From contig CAWUVH010000015.1 in the NCBI GenBank assembly GCA_963925895.1, forward strand, positions 1 to 64,000: 64,000 nucleotides of DNA. The letters run 5' to 3'. Positions within the stretch are counted from its first letter, which is position 1, and each line of letters begins with the position of its first letter. The position numbers and the translations under genes were made by a program. Of this stretch, positions 18,086 through 27,044 are shown in pieces. This DNA is from Eutrophovita sp913057845. GTDB taxonomy: Bacteria; Pseudomonadota; Gammaproteobacteria; Burkholderiales; Eutrophovitaceae. The notes beneath the pieces were generated by a model. It was not told the DNA's origin, made no database searches, and saw only the letters and a list, made by a program, of their open reading frames with translations.

Positions 18086-18935
18086 TTACCTGCCCTCTAA
18101 GTGTTTCCTCAGAGAAAAACTGCCAAGCCAAAAGCGCATCTCTTGTTTCATTCACATCATGCACTCGCACGATATCCGCACCTTGGCTCACCGCAAATAT
18201 AGCCGAAGCGATACTCGAACCCAGCCGATCTGAAGCATCCTCTTTATTCGTAATGACTCCCAACATTGCCTTGCGCGAAAGACCAACCAAGACCGGGTGC
18301 CCTAGCTCACAAAACTTATTTAAATTTCTGAGTAACAACAAGTTATGCTCAAGCGTTTTGCCAAAACCAAAACCAGGGTCAACCACAATGTTAGAAGGCT
18401 TCACCCCCGACCGAATCAAAGATACAACCCTCTCCTGCAAAAATGAAAATACTTCTTGAACAACATCCTGATAACTCGGATTCTGCTGCATGACTCTAGG
18501 CGAGCCTTGCATGTGCATCACGCAAACTCCAACATTAGTGCGCGCCGCAATAGATGCAACCTCTGGATCCTGAGCGCCAGAGATATCGTTGATGAGGCAC
18601 GCGCCACACTCAATCGCCTCCTCCATCAAACGCGGCTTTTGTGTGTCAATAGAGACCGGGACACCTAAGCGCGATAACGCCTGGATCACTGGAATCACTC
18701 GACTCCGCTCTAGATCTAAACTCGCAGACTGCGCACCCGGACGGGTGGACTCCCCGCCAACATCAATGATATCAGCCCCAGATTCAAACAGGATTTTCGC
18801 CCGTTCAACCGCCATCTCAGGATCAAGATAGTCTCCGCCATCCGAAAAAGAATCCGGGGTGACATTCACCACCCCCATGACCATCGGTCGGGCTAACTTA
18901 AAGTGAGAGGTGCCCCAAACAAAATTAAGATCCAT
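18072..18935 (-). CDS. folP: Dihydropteroate synthase
   Basis: Joins p-aminobenzoate to dihydropterin pyrophosphate in folate synthesis; the enzyme is the sulfonamide target. The 287-residue TIM barrel has MGVVNVTPDSFSDGG at about residues 20-34, DVGGESTRPGA near 60, DISGAQDPEVA near 118 and a C-terminal VRVHDVNETRDAL. It sits 18 bp after ftsH and overlaps glmM. The window also encodes folC, folA and thyA elsewhere, so much of the folate pathway is present. Confidence 0.97.
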   Translation of the reverse strand: MDLNFVWGTSHFKLARPMVMGVVNVTPDSFSDGGDYLDPEMAVERAKILFESGADIIDVGGESTRPGAQSASLDLERSRVIPVIQALSRLGVPVSIDTQKPRLMEEAIECGACLINDISGAQDPEVASIAARTNVGVCVMHMQGSPRVMQQNPSYQDVVQEVFSFLQERVVSLIRSGVKPSNIVVDPGFGFGKTLEHNLLLLRNLNKFCELGHPVLVGLSRKAMLGVITNKEDASDRLGSSIASAIFAVSQGADIVRVHDVNETRDALLAWQFFSEETLRGQVSDST

Positions 18936-18953
18936 CGACTGAATAAATACGAC

Positions 18954-20843
18954 CTAAATTTCCTCTGCAGGTCGTGTCGTCGGCTCTGGGTTCGGCGCAT
19001 CAGGTGGGCTCTTTGGCTCCTCTGGCCTTTGGGTAGGTTTAGGCGGCCTTGGCTGACGCCCATCCATGATGTCGTTGACCTGGTCAGCATCGATTGTTTC
19101 CCATTCGAGTAATGTCTGAGCCATCAGTTCGACTTTTTCCCGATTTTCCTCTATTAAACTGCGAGCCAATCCATATCGTTCATCAATGATTTTCTTAATT
19201 TCAGCATCTACGCGTTGCATCGTCGCTTCAGATACATTCTTCGTCGTCGTGACTGATCTACCGAGGAATACTTCGCCCTCATTCTCACCGTAAACCATCG
19301 GTCCAAGCGCATCACTCATACCCCATTGAGTAACCATCCTACGGGCCATATCAGTTGCACGCTCAAAATCATTTGATGCGCCAGTCGTCATCTGTTTCAT
19401 GAAAACTTCTTCTGCAATACGTCCACCAAACAATACGGATATATTTTGAAGAATCTGCTCCTTATCCATGCTGTAGCGATCTTCCTGTGGAAGCTGCATG
19501 GTCAAGCCGAGCGCTTGACCTCTGGGGATAATAGTCACCTTATGTACTGGATCGGTTCTGGGTAAGAGTCTCGCTACAACAGCGTGACCGGACTCATGGT
19601 AGGCTGTATTCTTGCGCTCATGTTCGGGCATCACCATTGAACGACGCTCCGCACCCATCATGATTTTGTCTTTAGCGCTCTCAAAATCCGTCATGTCCAC
19701 TAAGCGCTTACTCGATCTGGCCGCAAATAAGGCCGCCTCATTTACCAAGTTAGCCAAATCGGCACCGGAAAACCCTGGCGTGCCGCGAGCGAGAATATCC
19801 GCCTTAACATCTGGCGCGATAGGTACTTTACGCATATGAACCATCAATATTTGTTCCCTGCCTCTAATATCAGGGAGCGGCACAACAACTTGGCGATCAA
19901 AGCGGCCAGGGCGCAACAGTGCAGGATCAAGCACATCGGGTCGGTTGGTCGCGGCAATAACAATCACGCCCGCTCCAGTTTCGAAACCATCCATCTCCAC
20001 CAACAATTGATTAAGTGTTTGTTCCCGCTCATCGTTGCCGCCACCAAGGCCGGCGCCACGCTGGCGACCGACAGCATCGATCTCATCGATAAACACAATG
20101 CACGGCGAGTTTTTCTTGCCGTTCTCAAACATGTCTCGCACTCGAGCGGCACCAACACCGACGAACATCTCCACGAAGTCAGAACCAGATATTGAAAAGA
20201 ACGGGACCTTCGCCTCCCCAGCAATTGCTTTTGCAAGCAAGGTTTTACCGGTGCCAGGTGAGCCCACCATGAGCACGCCCCGAGGAATTCGACCGCCTAA
20301 CTTTTGAAATTTTCCAGGGTCTCGAAGAAAATCGACCAATTCTGAAACCTCTTCTTTAGCTTCATCGCAGCCCGCCACATCGGCGAACGTGACGCCATTA
20401 TTGTTGTCGTCCAACAATTTAGCTTTACTTTTCCCAAAGGAGAACGCACCACCCTTCCCCCCTCCTTGCATTTGACGCATGAAGAAAACCCAAACCCCTA
20501 TGAGCAGCAGCATAGGGAACCAGGAAACGAAAATACTCATCAGCAGCGAAGGCTCGTCCTCCGGCTTCGCTTCAACCACAACCCCAGCTTTAAGCAAATC
20601 AGAAACCAACCATGGGTCAGAAGGTGAATAGACACTGTAGCGCTGCCCATCCGTCTTTTGAACCTTGAGATTTCGACCGTCAATGGTAACCCCAGTGACA
20701 CCGCCGGAATTAACGTCCTGAATGAACTTAGAGTAAGGCACAGAAGATTGTTCCTGTTGACGCGCACCAAATTGATTAAAAACCGTCATTAAAACGAGTG
20801 CGATCACCAGCCATACCGCTATGTTTTTCATCGTATTATTCAA
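18954..20843 (-). CDS. ftsH: ATP-dependent zinc metalloprotease FtsH
   Basis: Membrane-anchored AAA+ protease for quality control of membrane proteins and short-lived regulators. The 629 residues show a first membrane helix at 7-24, a periplasmic domain, and a second helix at about 103-122. The Walker A GSPGTGKT is at 194-201, FIDEIDAVGR near 251, and the zinc site HESGH at 416-420. The C-terminal tail (about 600-629) is rich in proline and glutamate. The start appears to be TTG at 20843, because GGGAG stands six bases before it. The ATG at 20831 (residue 5) has no such site. Confidence 0.97.
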   Translation of the reverse strand: MNNTMKNIAVWLVIALVLMTVFNQFGARQQEQSSVPYSKFIQDVNSGGVTGVTIDGRNLKVQKTDGQRYSVYSPSDPWLVSDLLKAGVVVEAKPEDEPSLLMSIFVSWFPMLLLIGVWVFFMRQMQGGGKGGAFSFGKSKAKLLDDNNNGVTFADVAGCDEAKEEVSELVDFLRDPGKFQKLGGRIPRGVLMVGSPGTGKTLLAKAIAGEAKVPFFSISGSDFVEMFVGVGAARVRDMFENGKKNSPCIVFIDEIDAVGRQRGAGLGGGNDEREQTLNQLLVEMDGFETGAGVIVIAATNRPDVLDPALLRPGRFDRQVVVPLPDIRGREQILMVHMRKVPIAPDVKADILARGTPGFSGADLANLVNEAALFAARSSKRLVDMTDFESAKDKIMMGAERRSMVMPEHERKNTAYHESGHAVVARLLPRTDPVHKVTIIPRGQALGLTMQLPQEDRYSMDKEQILQNISVLFGGRIAEEVFMKQMTTGASNDFERATDMARRMVTQWGMSDALGPMVYGENEGEVFLGRSVTTTKNVSEATMQRVDAEIKKIIDERYGLARSLIEENREKVELMAQTLLEWETIDADQVNDIMDGRQPRPPKPTQRPEEPKSPPDAPNPEPTTRPAEEI

Positions 20844-20934
20844 ATTTCACTCCCACCATGCCAAACGCTCGGAGCACTTCCGAACTTCAATTAACCTACT
20901 ATTCTAGACTGAATTTACTTATGTAAGGCCTCAA

Positions 20935-21549
20935 TCAATCAATTTTGTTCAACCCAACGATAAAAAATTCACTGGACCGATCCCTAGAGGCTTTCGGCTT
21001 TCTAATGTGAACCTTTTGGAAACTGGATTTTACGCTTTCGCGAAATTGCTTAGCCCCTTCACCCTCAAAGCATTTGATGACCACGCTCCCACCTTGCTTT
21101 AAATACTGCTGCGCAAAATCAAATGCCAATTCAGCCAAATTTAACCAGCGTGCCTGATCTAAAGACTTCACACCACTGATATTGGGGGCCATATCAGAAA
21201 TTACAAGACCCACCTCACGATTTGACAATACGGTCTCCACTGCATCTAACGTATGCTGCTCCGCAAAATCTCCCTGGATAAAATTTACTTGAGGCAATGC
21301 TGACATTTCCAGCAAATCTACCGCAATCACTAACCCATTGCCCTTCACGCGCTGCGACACCACCTGACTCCAACCTCCGGGAGCAGCCCCTAAATCAACA
21401 ACCACCATACCCGGCATAGCTAGGTTATCTTGATCAAGGATCTCCAGTAATTTGAACGAGGCGCGCGATCGCCAACCCTCTGAATTTGCTTTTTTAACAA
21501 ATGGGTCTGATACGTGCTCTTGCATCCAAGTTTTTTTACGTTTTGACAT
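20935..21549 (-). CDS. rlmE: 23S rRNA 2'-O-methyltransferase RlmE (RrmJ/FtsJ)
   Basis: Methylates U2552 of 23S rRNA late in large-subunit assembly. The 204-residue Rossmann-fold protein contains the SAM-binding VVDLGAAPGGWSQVV at about residues 49-63, VISDMAPNISG near 114 and VIKCFEGEG near 156. These hold the K-D-K-E-type catalytic residues. It lies upstream of ftsH on the same strand, the classical rrmJ-ftsH pairing, with a 91-bp gap. It is divergent from yhbY. Confidence 0.97.
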   Translation of the reverse strand: MSKRKKTWMQEHVSDPFVKKANSEGWRSRASFKLLEILDQDNLAMPGMVVVDLGAAPGGWSQVVSQRVKGNGLVIAVDLLEMSALPQVNFIQGDFAEQHTLDAVETVLSNREVGLVISDMAPNISGVKSLDQARWLNLAELAFDFAQQYLKQGGSVVIKCFEGEGAKQFRESVKSSFQKVHIRKPKASRDRSSEFFIVGLNKID

Positions 21550-21620
21550 AACGTCGCAACTTGTTTACTCCATTGTGATTACAATACGTGCCTACAAAAC
21601 ATACTTGCTCAGGGAAAAAA

Positions 21621-21947
21621 GTGAATCCACTATCAGACAAAGTTAAGCGCGAACTTAAAGCGAAAGCACATCACCTCAACCCCGTGGTAACAATCGGCGA
21701 CAAAGGGCTGAGCAAACCGGTATTGAAAGAGCTCGACATCGCCCTCGATGCCCACGAATTAATTAAAGTACGCATTCATTCGGATGATCGAGAAGAACGC
21801 TTAAAAATCATGTCTGAGATTACTTCATCACTCGGTGCAACACCCATTAATCATATCGGCAAGGTAGTCATTGTCTACCGCAAAAACGAAAAGAATACTG
21901 ACAGAGGACGAACACGAAATATTAATCAAACTTTCAGTTCTGACTGA
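21621..21947 (+). CDS. yhbY: YhbY family RNA-binding protein (CRS1-YhbY/KH-like)
   Basis: Small ribosome-associated RNA-binding protein implicated in large-subunit assembly. I place the start at the GTG at 21621, since AGGGA stands five bases upstream. An in-frame GTG at 21588 lacks a ribosome-binding site. The resulting 108 residues contain the family core KRELKAKAHHLNPVVTIGDKGL and the GKVVIVYRK strand near residue 90. The last 15 residues are polar. It is divergent from rlmE, a pairing common in proteobacteria, and its stop is 6 bp from the convergent greA stop. Confidence 0.92.
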   Translation: MNPLSDKVKRELKAKAHHLNPVVTIGDKGLSKPVLKELDIALDAHELIKVRIHSDDREERLKIMSEITSSLGATPINHIGKVVIVYRKNEKNTDRGRTRNINQTFSSD

Positions 21948-21953
21948 TGGCAC

Positions 21954-22430
21954 TCAAATATATTGCACAGTCAGGATTTCGTACTCTCTAACTCCGCCAG
22001 GCGCATCGACTTCCGCCACATCACCCGCTTCCTTGCCGATAAGGGCACGCGCTATGGGCGAATTAACAGAAATTTTTCCGCCCTTAATATCAGCCTCGTC
22101 CTCACCTACAATTTGATAGGTAACCTCTCGATTGGCTTCTAGGTCACAGAGGTGCGCGGTCGCACCAAAAACGCAACGCCCTTCAGCATCAAGTTTTTCG
22201 GGGTCAATGATTTGAGCGTTGGACAGCTTCCCCTCAAGTTCAATGATCCGCCCTTCGACAAAACCTTGACGCTCCTTAGCCGCATCATATTCTGCATTTT
22301 CGGATAAGTCGCCGTGAGCCCGGGCCTCTGAAATAGCGCTGATTACAGACGGCCGCTCCTCAGTTTTTAGTTTATGCAACTCTTCACGGAGCTTCTCTGC
22401 CCCTACCATCGTGAGAGGAACTTTTGACAT
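21954..22430 (-). CDS. greA: Transcription elongation factor GreA
   Basis: Binds the RNA polymerase secondary channel and rescues backtracked complexes by stimulating transcript cleavage. The 158-residue length is standard. The N-terminal coiled coil (about residues 10-75) carries the acidic tip in ARAHGDLSENAEYDAAKERQ. The C-terminal FKBP-like domain contains ISVNSPIARALIGKEAGD. It follows carB by 42 bp; carAB-greA is a recurring order in proteobacteria. Confidence 0.98.
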   Translation of the reverse strand: MSKVPLTMVGAEKLREELHKLKTEERPSVISAISEARAHGDLSENAEYDAAKERQGFVEGRIIELEGKLSNAQIIDPEKLDAEGRCVFGATAHLCDLEANREVTYQIVGEDEADIKGGKISVNSPIARALIGKEAGDVAEVDAPGGVREYEILTVQYI

Positions 22431-22472
22431 ACCAAAAATCCTTAAAAGTTTAAATGAGTGATTGTTAACGGA

Positions 22473-25400
22473 TCAGCTAAGCATACTGTGAGCGCTTTGC
22501 AAAGAGCACACATGCAGATCAGTCATTTGACTGATCCCATGGCTCGCAGCTCTTGCTCCGGCAATTGTGGTGAAGTAGGTGACTCGCCCTTGTAGAGCGG
22601 TTCTCCTGATCGAATATGAATCCCTAATGGAAGCTTGACTATCATCTACCGTATTAATAATCATTGCAATCTCTCCATTTTTAATCATATCAACAACGTG
22701 AGGCCGCCCCTCAGCTACTTTATTTACCCGCCGTGCTTGCAAACCATGTTCAGAAAGAGAACGTGCAGTACCATGTGTGGCAATTAACTCAAACCCGCTT
22801 GCCGATAGCTCTCGGGCGAGATCAACAATCTTATCTTTGTCTTGATTTCGAACACTCATAAACACTTTCCCCGAACTCGGCAACAACACCCCCGCAGCCA
22901 GCTGCGACTTTACGAAGGCTTCTGAGAAGGATTGACCAACACCCATCACCTCCCCGGTTGATCGCATCTCTGGGCCCAAAATGGTATCGACACCGGGAAA
23001 CTTAATGAACGGGAAAACCGCTTCTTTTACCGAATAATAAGGAGGAACTATCTCTGACGTGACATCCATTTCAACGAGTGTTTTTCCTGCCATACAACTC
23101 GCCGCCACCTTAGCTAACGGCCGACCAGTAGCCTTAGAGACAAAAGGAACTGTGCGTGATGCCCGCGGGTTGACTTCCAACACATAAACCTCTTCTCCCT
23201 GAATCGCAAACTGTATATTCATCAACCCGACCACTTTAAGCCCTCTAGCGAGCTCAACAGTTTGACGTCTTAATTCATCCTGGAGCACTGGGGACAAACT
23301 AAACGGCGGCAGCGAGCAGGCAGAATCCCCGCTATGGACGCCGGCTTGCTCAATATGCTCCATAATCCCGCCAATCACGACATCTGAGCCATCACAGATC
23401 GCGTCAACATCAACCTCTATAGCATCATTCAAAAAGCGATCTAGCAGCACGGGGCTGTCGTTACTGACCTTTACAGCCTCCCTCATATAGCGCTCAAGGT
23501 CTGATTGATGATGAACGATTTCCATCGCCCTCCCACCTAAAACATAAGATGGACGCACAACGAGTGGGTAACCAATCTCCTCGGCTAAGCTTATTGCTTC
23601 TTCGGGATTTCTGGCTGTTCGGTTTGGAGGCTGCTTCAAGTTAATGTCAGTCAGTAACTTCTGAAACTTTTCTCGATCCTCAGCACAATCAATCATCTCT
23701 GGGCTGGTACCAATGATAGGAACACCAGCCGCATACAATCCAGCGGCTAATTTAAGAGGCGTCTGACCCCCGTATTGCACAATGACCCCTTTAGGTTTTT
23801 CCACTTCGACAATCTCCAACACATCTTCGAGTGTCAGCGGTTCAAAATAAAGTCGGTCGGAAATGTCGTAATCAGTAGAGACAGTCTCAGGATTACAATT
23901 CACCATAATAGTTTCAAAACCATCCTCACGAAGCGCTAAAGAAGCATGAACACAGCAATAATCAAATTCAATACCCTGACCAATTCGATTAGGCCCTCCG
24001 CCTAACACCATGATCTTTTCGCGACTAGATGGTCGTGATTCACATTCTTCTTCATAGGTTGAATACATATACGCTGTATTCGTATCAAATTCTGCGGCAC
24101 AGGTATCAACCCTCTTGAAGACAGGACGAATGGAGAATGAGTGCCGCAAATCGCGCACCTCACATTCATCGACACCCAGCAATTTCCCTATTCGTCGATC
24201 AGAAAAACCCTTTTGCTTAATTCGCCTTAAAAAAGGTTGGTCAAAACTCTGCAGCGAAGCACTTGAGATCTCTCGCTCTTCAAGAACTAAATCTTCGATA
24301 AACGCAAGGAACCAAGGGTCAATATTGCTCGAGTGATGAATGTCTTCCGCGCTCAAACCAAGACGAAATGCGTCAGCTACATACAATATGCGCTCGGGTC
24401 CTGGGTCCGCAATTTCGGCGCGTACCGTTTCGAGGTCTGTGGCGCGCTCATCTAAACCATCTATTCCGGTTTCCAAGCCACGGAGCGCCTTCTGGAAAGA
24501 CTCCTGGAACGTTCGTCCAATAGCCATAACTTCCCCCACAGATTTCATCTGCGTGGTGAGTCGCGAATTCGCTCGCGGGAATTTCTCAAATGCAAAACGT
24601 GGGATCTTGGTTACCACATAATCGATGGTAGGCTCAAACGAGGCAGGGGTTTGCCCACCTGTTATGTCATTCTTAAGCTCGTCAAGCGTAAACCCTACTG
24701 CGAGCTTTGCTGCCACCTTCGCGATGGGAAAGCCGGTCGCTTTTGAAGCAAGTGCTGAAGAACGGGATACCCGAGGGTTCATCTCGATAACAATCATACG
24801 GCCGTTATCTGGGTTAATCGCAAATTGCACGTTTGAGCCGCCGGTATCAACGCCAATTTCACGCAAAACCGCTATCGAGGCATTACGCATGATTTGGTAC
24901 TCTTTGTCAGTCAGCGTCTGGGCTGGCGCTACGGTAATCGAATCACCCGTATGAACCCCCATAGCATCCAAATTTTCGATGGAACAGATGATGATGCAGT
25001 TATCCGCCCGATCTCGGACAACCTCCATCTCAAACTCCTTCCACCCAATAACCGACTCTTCAATTAAAACCTCTTTGGTCGGAGAGGCATCCAGGCCTCT
25101 TACGATAATTTCAACGAACTCTTCTTTGTTGTACGCGATGCCTCCACCAGCCCCACCCATCGTAAACGAAGGTCGCAGGATGGCGGGATAGCCAATCAAA
25201 GCCTGAACCTGAATCGCCTCTTCGAGGCTGTGCGCTATCACCGATTTCGGGGTATCGAGTCCAATTTTCGTCATTGCGGCTTTAAATTTTTCGCGATCCT
25301 CAGCCTTGTCAATAGCCTCTTTGCTTGCCCCAATCATTTCTACCGAATATTTCTCTAAAACTCCGTGCTTAGCCAAATCCAGTGCGCAATTCAGAGCCGT

Positions 25401-25679
25401 CTGTCCGCCCATCGTAGGCAGCAACGCATCGGGCTTCTCAGCCGCAATAATCTTTTCTACTATTTGCCAAGTAATGGGCTCGATATAAGTCACGTCCGCC
25501 AATTCCGGATCAGTCATAATAGTCGCGGGATTGGAGTTCACCAGAATGACTCGATAACCCTCCTCACGAAGAGCTTTACACGCTTGAGCACCAGAATAGT
25601 CAAACTCACAAGCTTGTCCGATGACAATCGGACCCGCGCCTATGATCAGTATTGATTGAATATCTTCTCTTTTCGGCAT
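22473..25679 (-). CDS. carB: Carbamoyl-phosphate synthase large subunit
   Basis: Makes carbamoyl phosphate for arginine and pyrimidine synthesis from bicarbonate, two ATP and ammonia supplied by CarA. The 1068-residue protein shows the internal duplication. Each half has a pre-ATP-grasp motif (IGAGPIVIGQACEFDYSGAQ near residue 12, LGGGPNRIGQGIEFDYCCVH near 557) and an ATP-grasp domain ending ALEVNPR-like (VIEMNPRVSRSSAL, VLEVNPRASRTVPF). The C-terminal MGS-like allosteric domain (about 935-1068) normally senses UMP and ornithine. It follows carA by 19 bp. Confidence 0.98.
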   Translation of the reverse strand: MPKREDIQSILIIGAGPIVIGQACEFDYSGAQACKALREEGYRVILVNSNPATIMTDPELADVTYIEPITWQIVEKIIAAEKPDALLPTMGGQTALNCALDLAKHGVLEKYSVEMIGASKEAIDKAEDREKFKAAMTKIGLDTPKSVIAHSLEEAIQVQALIGYPAILRPSFTMGGAGGGIAYNKEEFVEIIVRGLDASPTKEVLIEESVIGWKEFEMEVVRDRADNCIIICSIENLDAMGVHTGDSITVAPAQTLTDKEYQIMRNASIAVLREIGVDTGGSNVQFAINPDNGRMIVIEMNPRVSRSSALASKATGFPIAKVAAKLAVGFTLDELKNDITGGQTPASFEPTIDYVVTKIPRFAFEKFPRANSRLTTQMKSVGEVMAIGRTFQESFQKALRGLETGIDGLDERATDLETVRAEIADPGPERILYVADAFRLGLSAEDIHHSSNIDPWFLAFIEDLVLEEREISSASLQSFDQPFLRRIKQKGFSDRRIGKLLGVDECEVRDLRHSFSIRPVFKRVDTCAAEFDTNTAYMYSTYEEECESRPSSREKIMVLGGGPNRIGQGIEFDYCCVHASLALREDGFETIMVNCNPETVSTDYDISDRLYFEPLTLEDVLEIVEVEKPKGVIVQYGGQTPLKLAAGLYAAGVPIIGTSPEMIDCAEDREKFQKLLTDINLKQPPNRTARNPEEAISLAEEIGYPLVVRPSYVLGGRAMEIVHHQSDLERYMREAVKVSNDSPVLLDRFLNDAIEVDVDAICDGSDVVIGGIMEHIEQAGVHSGDSACSLPPFSLSPVLQDELRRQTVELARGLKVVGLMNIQFAIQGEEVYVLEVNPRASRTVPFVSKATGRPLAKVAASCMAGKTLVEMDVTSEIVPPYYSVKEAVFPFIKFPGVDTILGPEMRSTGEVMGVGQSFSEAFVKSQLAAGVLLPSSGKVFMSVRNQDKDKIVDLARELSASGFELIATHGTARSLSEHGLQARRVNKVAEGRPHVVDMIKNGEIAMIINTVDDSQASIRDSYSIRRTALQGRVTYFTTIAGARAASHGISQMTDLHVCSLQSAHSMLS

Positions 25680-25698
25680 GAAGTTTTCCCAGCGTTAC

Positions 25699-26853
25699 CT
25701 ACAGCTTGTTTCTGATTGTTTTTTCTCTATCGATATTGTCCACAAAACGGTCAAACAAATAACCCACATCATGAGGTCCCGGACTTGCCTCAGGGTGCCC
25801 CTGAAAAGAAAAAGCGGGCAAATCTGACCGCTCAATCCCCTGCAAACTCCCATCGAACAGGGAAATATGCGTAGTTCGGACTGAGCTGGGCAAAGAATTT
25901 TGGTCAACTTCAAAACCATGATTTTGACTCGTAATTAATACCTGTCCTGTGTCCAAATCCTTTACGGGATGATTAGCGCCATGATCTCCAAATTTCATTT
26001 TTCGTGTTTTGGCTCCACTAGCGAGAGCGAGCAGTTGATGCCCCAAACAAATACCAAAAATAGGAACCCCTTGACCCAATAATTGTTGGATCGATTCAAC
26101 GGCATAGGTGCAGGGCTCAGGGTCTCCAGGGCCGTTTGACAAGAACACCCCATCAGGCTTCATGCGGAGTACGTCTTGAGCTGAAGTGGTCGCGGGGACT
26201 ACGGTGACCCGGCAACCACGAGAGACCAACATCCTAAGGATGTTGCGCTTCACACCAAAGTCATACGCAACAACATGTCGGACCGGATCCGTGTTCTGCC
26301 GCAACTCAGGGCCAAGGAGCCACTCTGGCTCGCCCCACTCGTACACGTGATCACAAGACACCTGGCTTGCCAAATCACTGCCGGCTAAACCTGGAAAAGC
26401 ACGAACACGCTCCAACAGCTCAGCCTGCCCACGTTCACCCACGCCTATTGCCCCCGATAGCGCACCCTTCTCACGAAGCAACCTCGTTAGCTTTCTCGTA
26501 TCAATACCGGCAATAGCTGGCACCTTTTGATCTTTCAACCAATCACTCAAACAGCTTGTCGAACGGAAATTACTCGCCACTAATGGTAAGTCACGAATCA
26601 CAAGCCCTGCAGCTCGCGCGGCAACTGATTCGAAATCCTCTTCGTTACACCCAACACTTCCAATATGCGGGTACGTCAATGTGACAATTTGATTTTTATA
26701 CGAAGGATCGGTGAGAATTTCCTGGTATCCCGTCATTGAGGTATTAAAAACCACCTCACCAACGGCGGACTGCGCCGACCCTATTGAAAAACCTTGAAAT
26801 ACAGTCCCGTCCTCAAGCACCAAGATCGCTGGATCACATTTTTGATACGACAA
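25699..26853 (-). CDS. carA: Carbamoyl-phosphate synthase small subunit (glutaminase)
   Basis: Class I glutamine amidotransferase that feeds ammonia to CarB. The N-terminal domain begins PAILVLEDGTVFQGFSIG. The C-terminal glutaminase domain has the nucleophile in FGICLGHQLLALASG and the His-Glu pair in FQGHPEASPGPHD. The 384-residue length is standard. The start is TTG at 26853, supported by GGAGG four bases upstream; no in-frame ATG or GTG lies closer than residue 13. The 5' leader contains a promoter followed at once by a strong hairpin, suggesting attenuation. Confidence 0.96.
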   Translation of the reverse strand: MSYQKCDPAILVLEDGTVFQGFSIGSAQSAVGEVVFNTSMTGYQEILTDPSYKNQIVTLTYPHIGSVGCNEEDFESVAARAAGLVIRDLPLVASNFRSTSCLSDWLKDQKVPAIAGIDTRKLTRLLREKGALSGAIGVGERGQAELLERVRAFPGLAGSDLASQVSCDHVYEWGEPEWLLGPELRQNTDPVRHVVAYDFGVKRNILRMLVSRGCRVTVVPATTSAQDVLRMKPDGVFLSNGPGDPEPCTYAVESIQQLLGQGVPIFGICLGHQLLALASGAKTRKMKFGDHGANHPVKDLDTGQVLITSQNHGFEVDQNSLPSSVRTTHISLFDGSLQGIERSDLPAFSFQGHPEASPGPHDVGYLFDRFVDNIDREKTIRNKL

Positions 26854-26890
26854 TCGACCTCCATGGACAAATTTAATTGGGGGGGGACGC

Positions 26891-26907
26891 GGCGCCTTTA
26901 CGGCACC
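26891..26907 (-). other. Second hairpin in the carA leader
   Basis: GGCGCC (26891-26896) pairs with GGCACC (26902-26907) around a 5-nt loop, including one G-U pair in RNA. On the minus strand it follows the leader terminator by 3 bases beyond its U-run. It is followed by a run of eight C residues (complement of 26879-26886) before the carA ribosome-binding site. Confidence 0.45.
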
Positions 26908-26910
26908 TAC

Positions 26911-26945
26911 AAAAAGCGGGAGGAATCGCTTTGCGTTCCTCCCGC
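26911..26945 (-). terminator. Strong intrinsic-terminator hairpin in the carAB leader
   Basis: Arms at 26936-26945 and 26916-26925 form a perfect 10-bp GC-rich stem. The 10-nt loop can pair further as CGC-AAA-GCG, and five U residues follow on the minus strand. It could end dapB transcripts. However, the carA promoter lies just upstream (26955-26984), so carA transcripts must also cross it, which makes it a candidate attenuator. Confidence 0.8.
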
Positions 26946-26954
26946 CTAGCCAAC

Positions 26955-26984
26955 ATTATACAGTCGGATGGAACAATCGATCAA
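26955..26984 (-). promoter_or_regulatory. Predicted sigma-70 promoter of carAB
   Basis: On the minus strand TTGATC (26979-26984) is separated by 18 bases from a perfect TATAAT (26955-26960). The start site would be near 26948-26950, only a few bases before the leader hairpin arm that begins at 26945. The carA start codon is about 95 bases further on. Confidence 0.7.
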
Positions 26985-27021
26985 TCACAACAACGCACTA
27001 ACTGCACTAAATGAGTAAACT

Positions 27022-27038
27022 TTAGGATGCAATCCTAA
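27022..27038 (-). other. Small hairpin after the dapB stop
   Basis: TTAGGAT and ATCCTAA form a perfect 7-bp stem with a 3-nt loop, beginning seven bases after the dapB stop codon on the minus strand. No U-run follows, so it is at best a weak terminator or an mRNA 3'-end element for dapB. Confidence 0.35.
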
Positions 27039-27044
27039 GAACGA

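Noticed and set aside
26783..26864. Possible leader peptide starting at the ATG at 26864 (27 codons, overlapping the carA start)
   Set aside because: It has no ribosome-binding site of its own, is out of frame with carA and shows no run of regulatory codons; GGAGG behind it fits the carA TTG instead.
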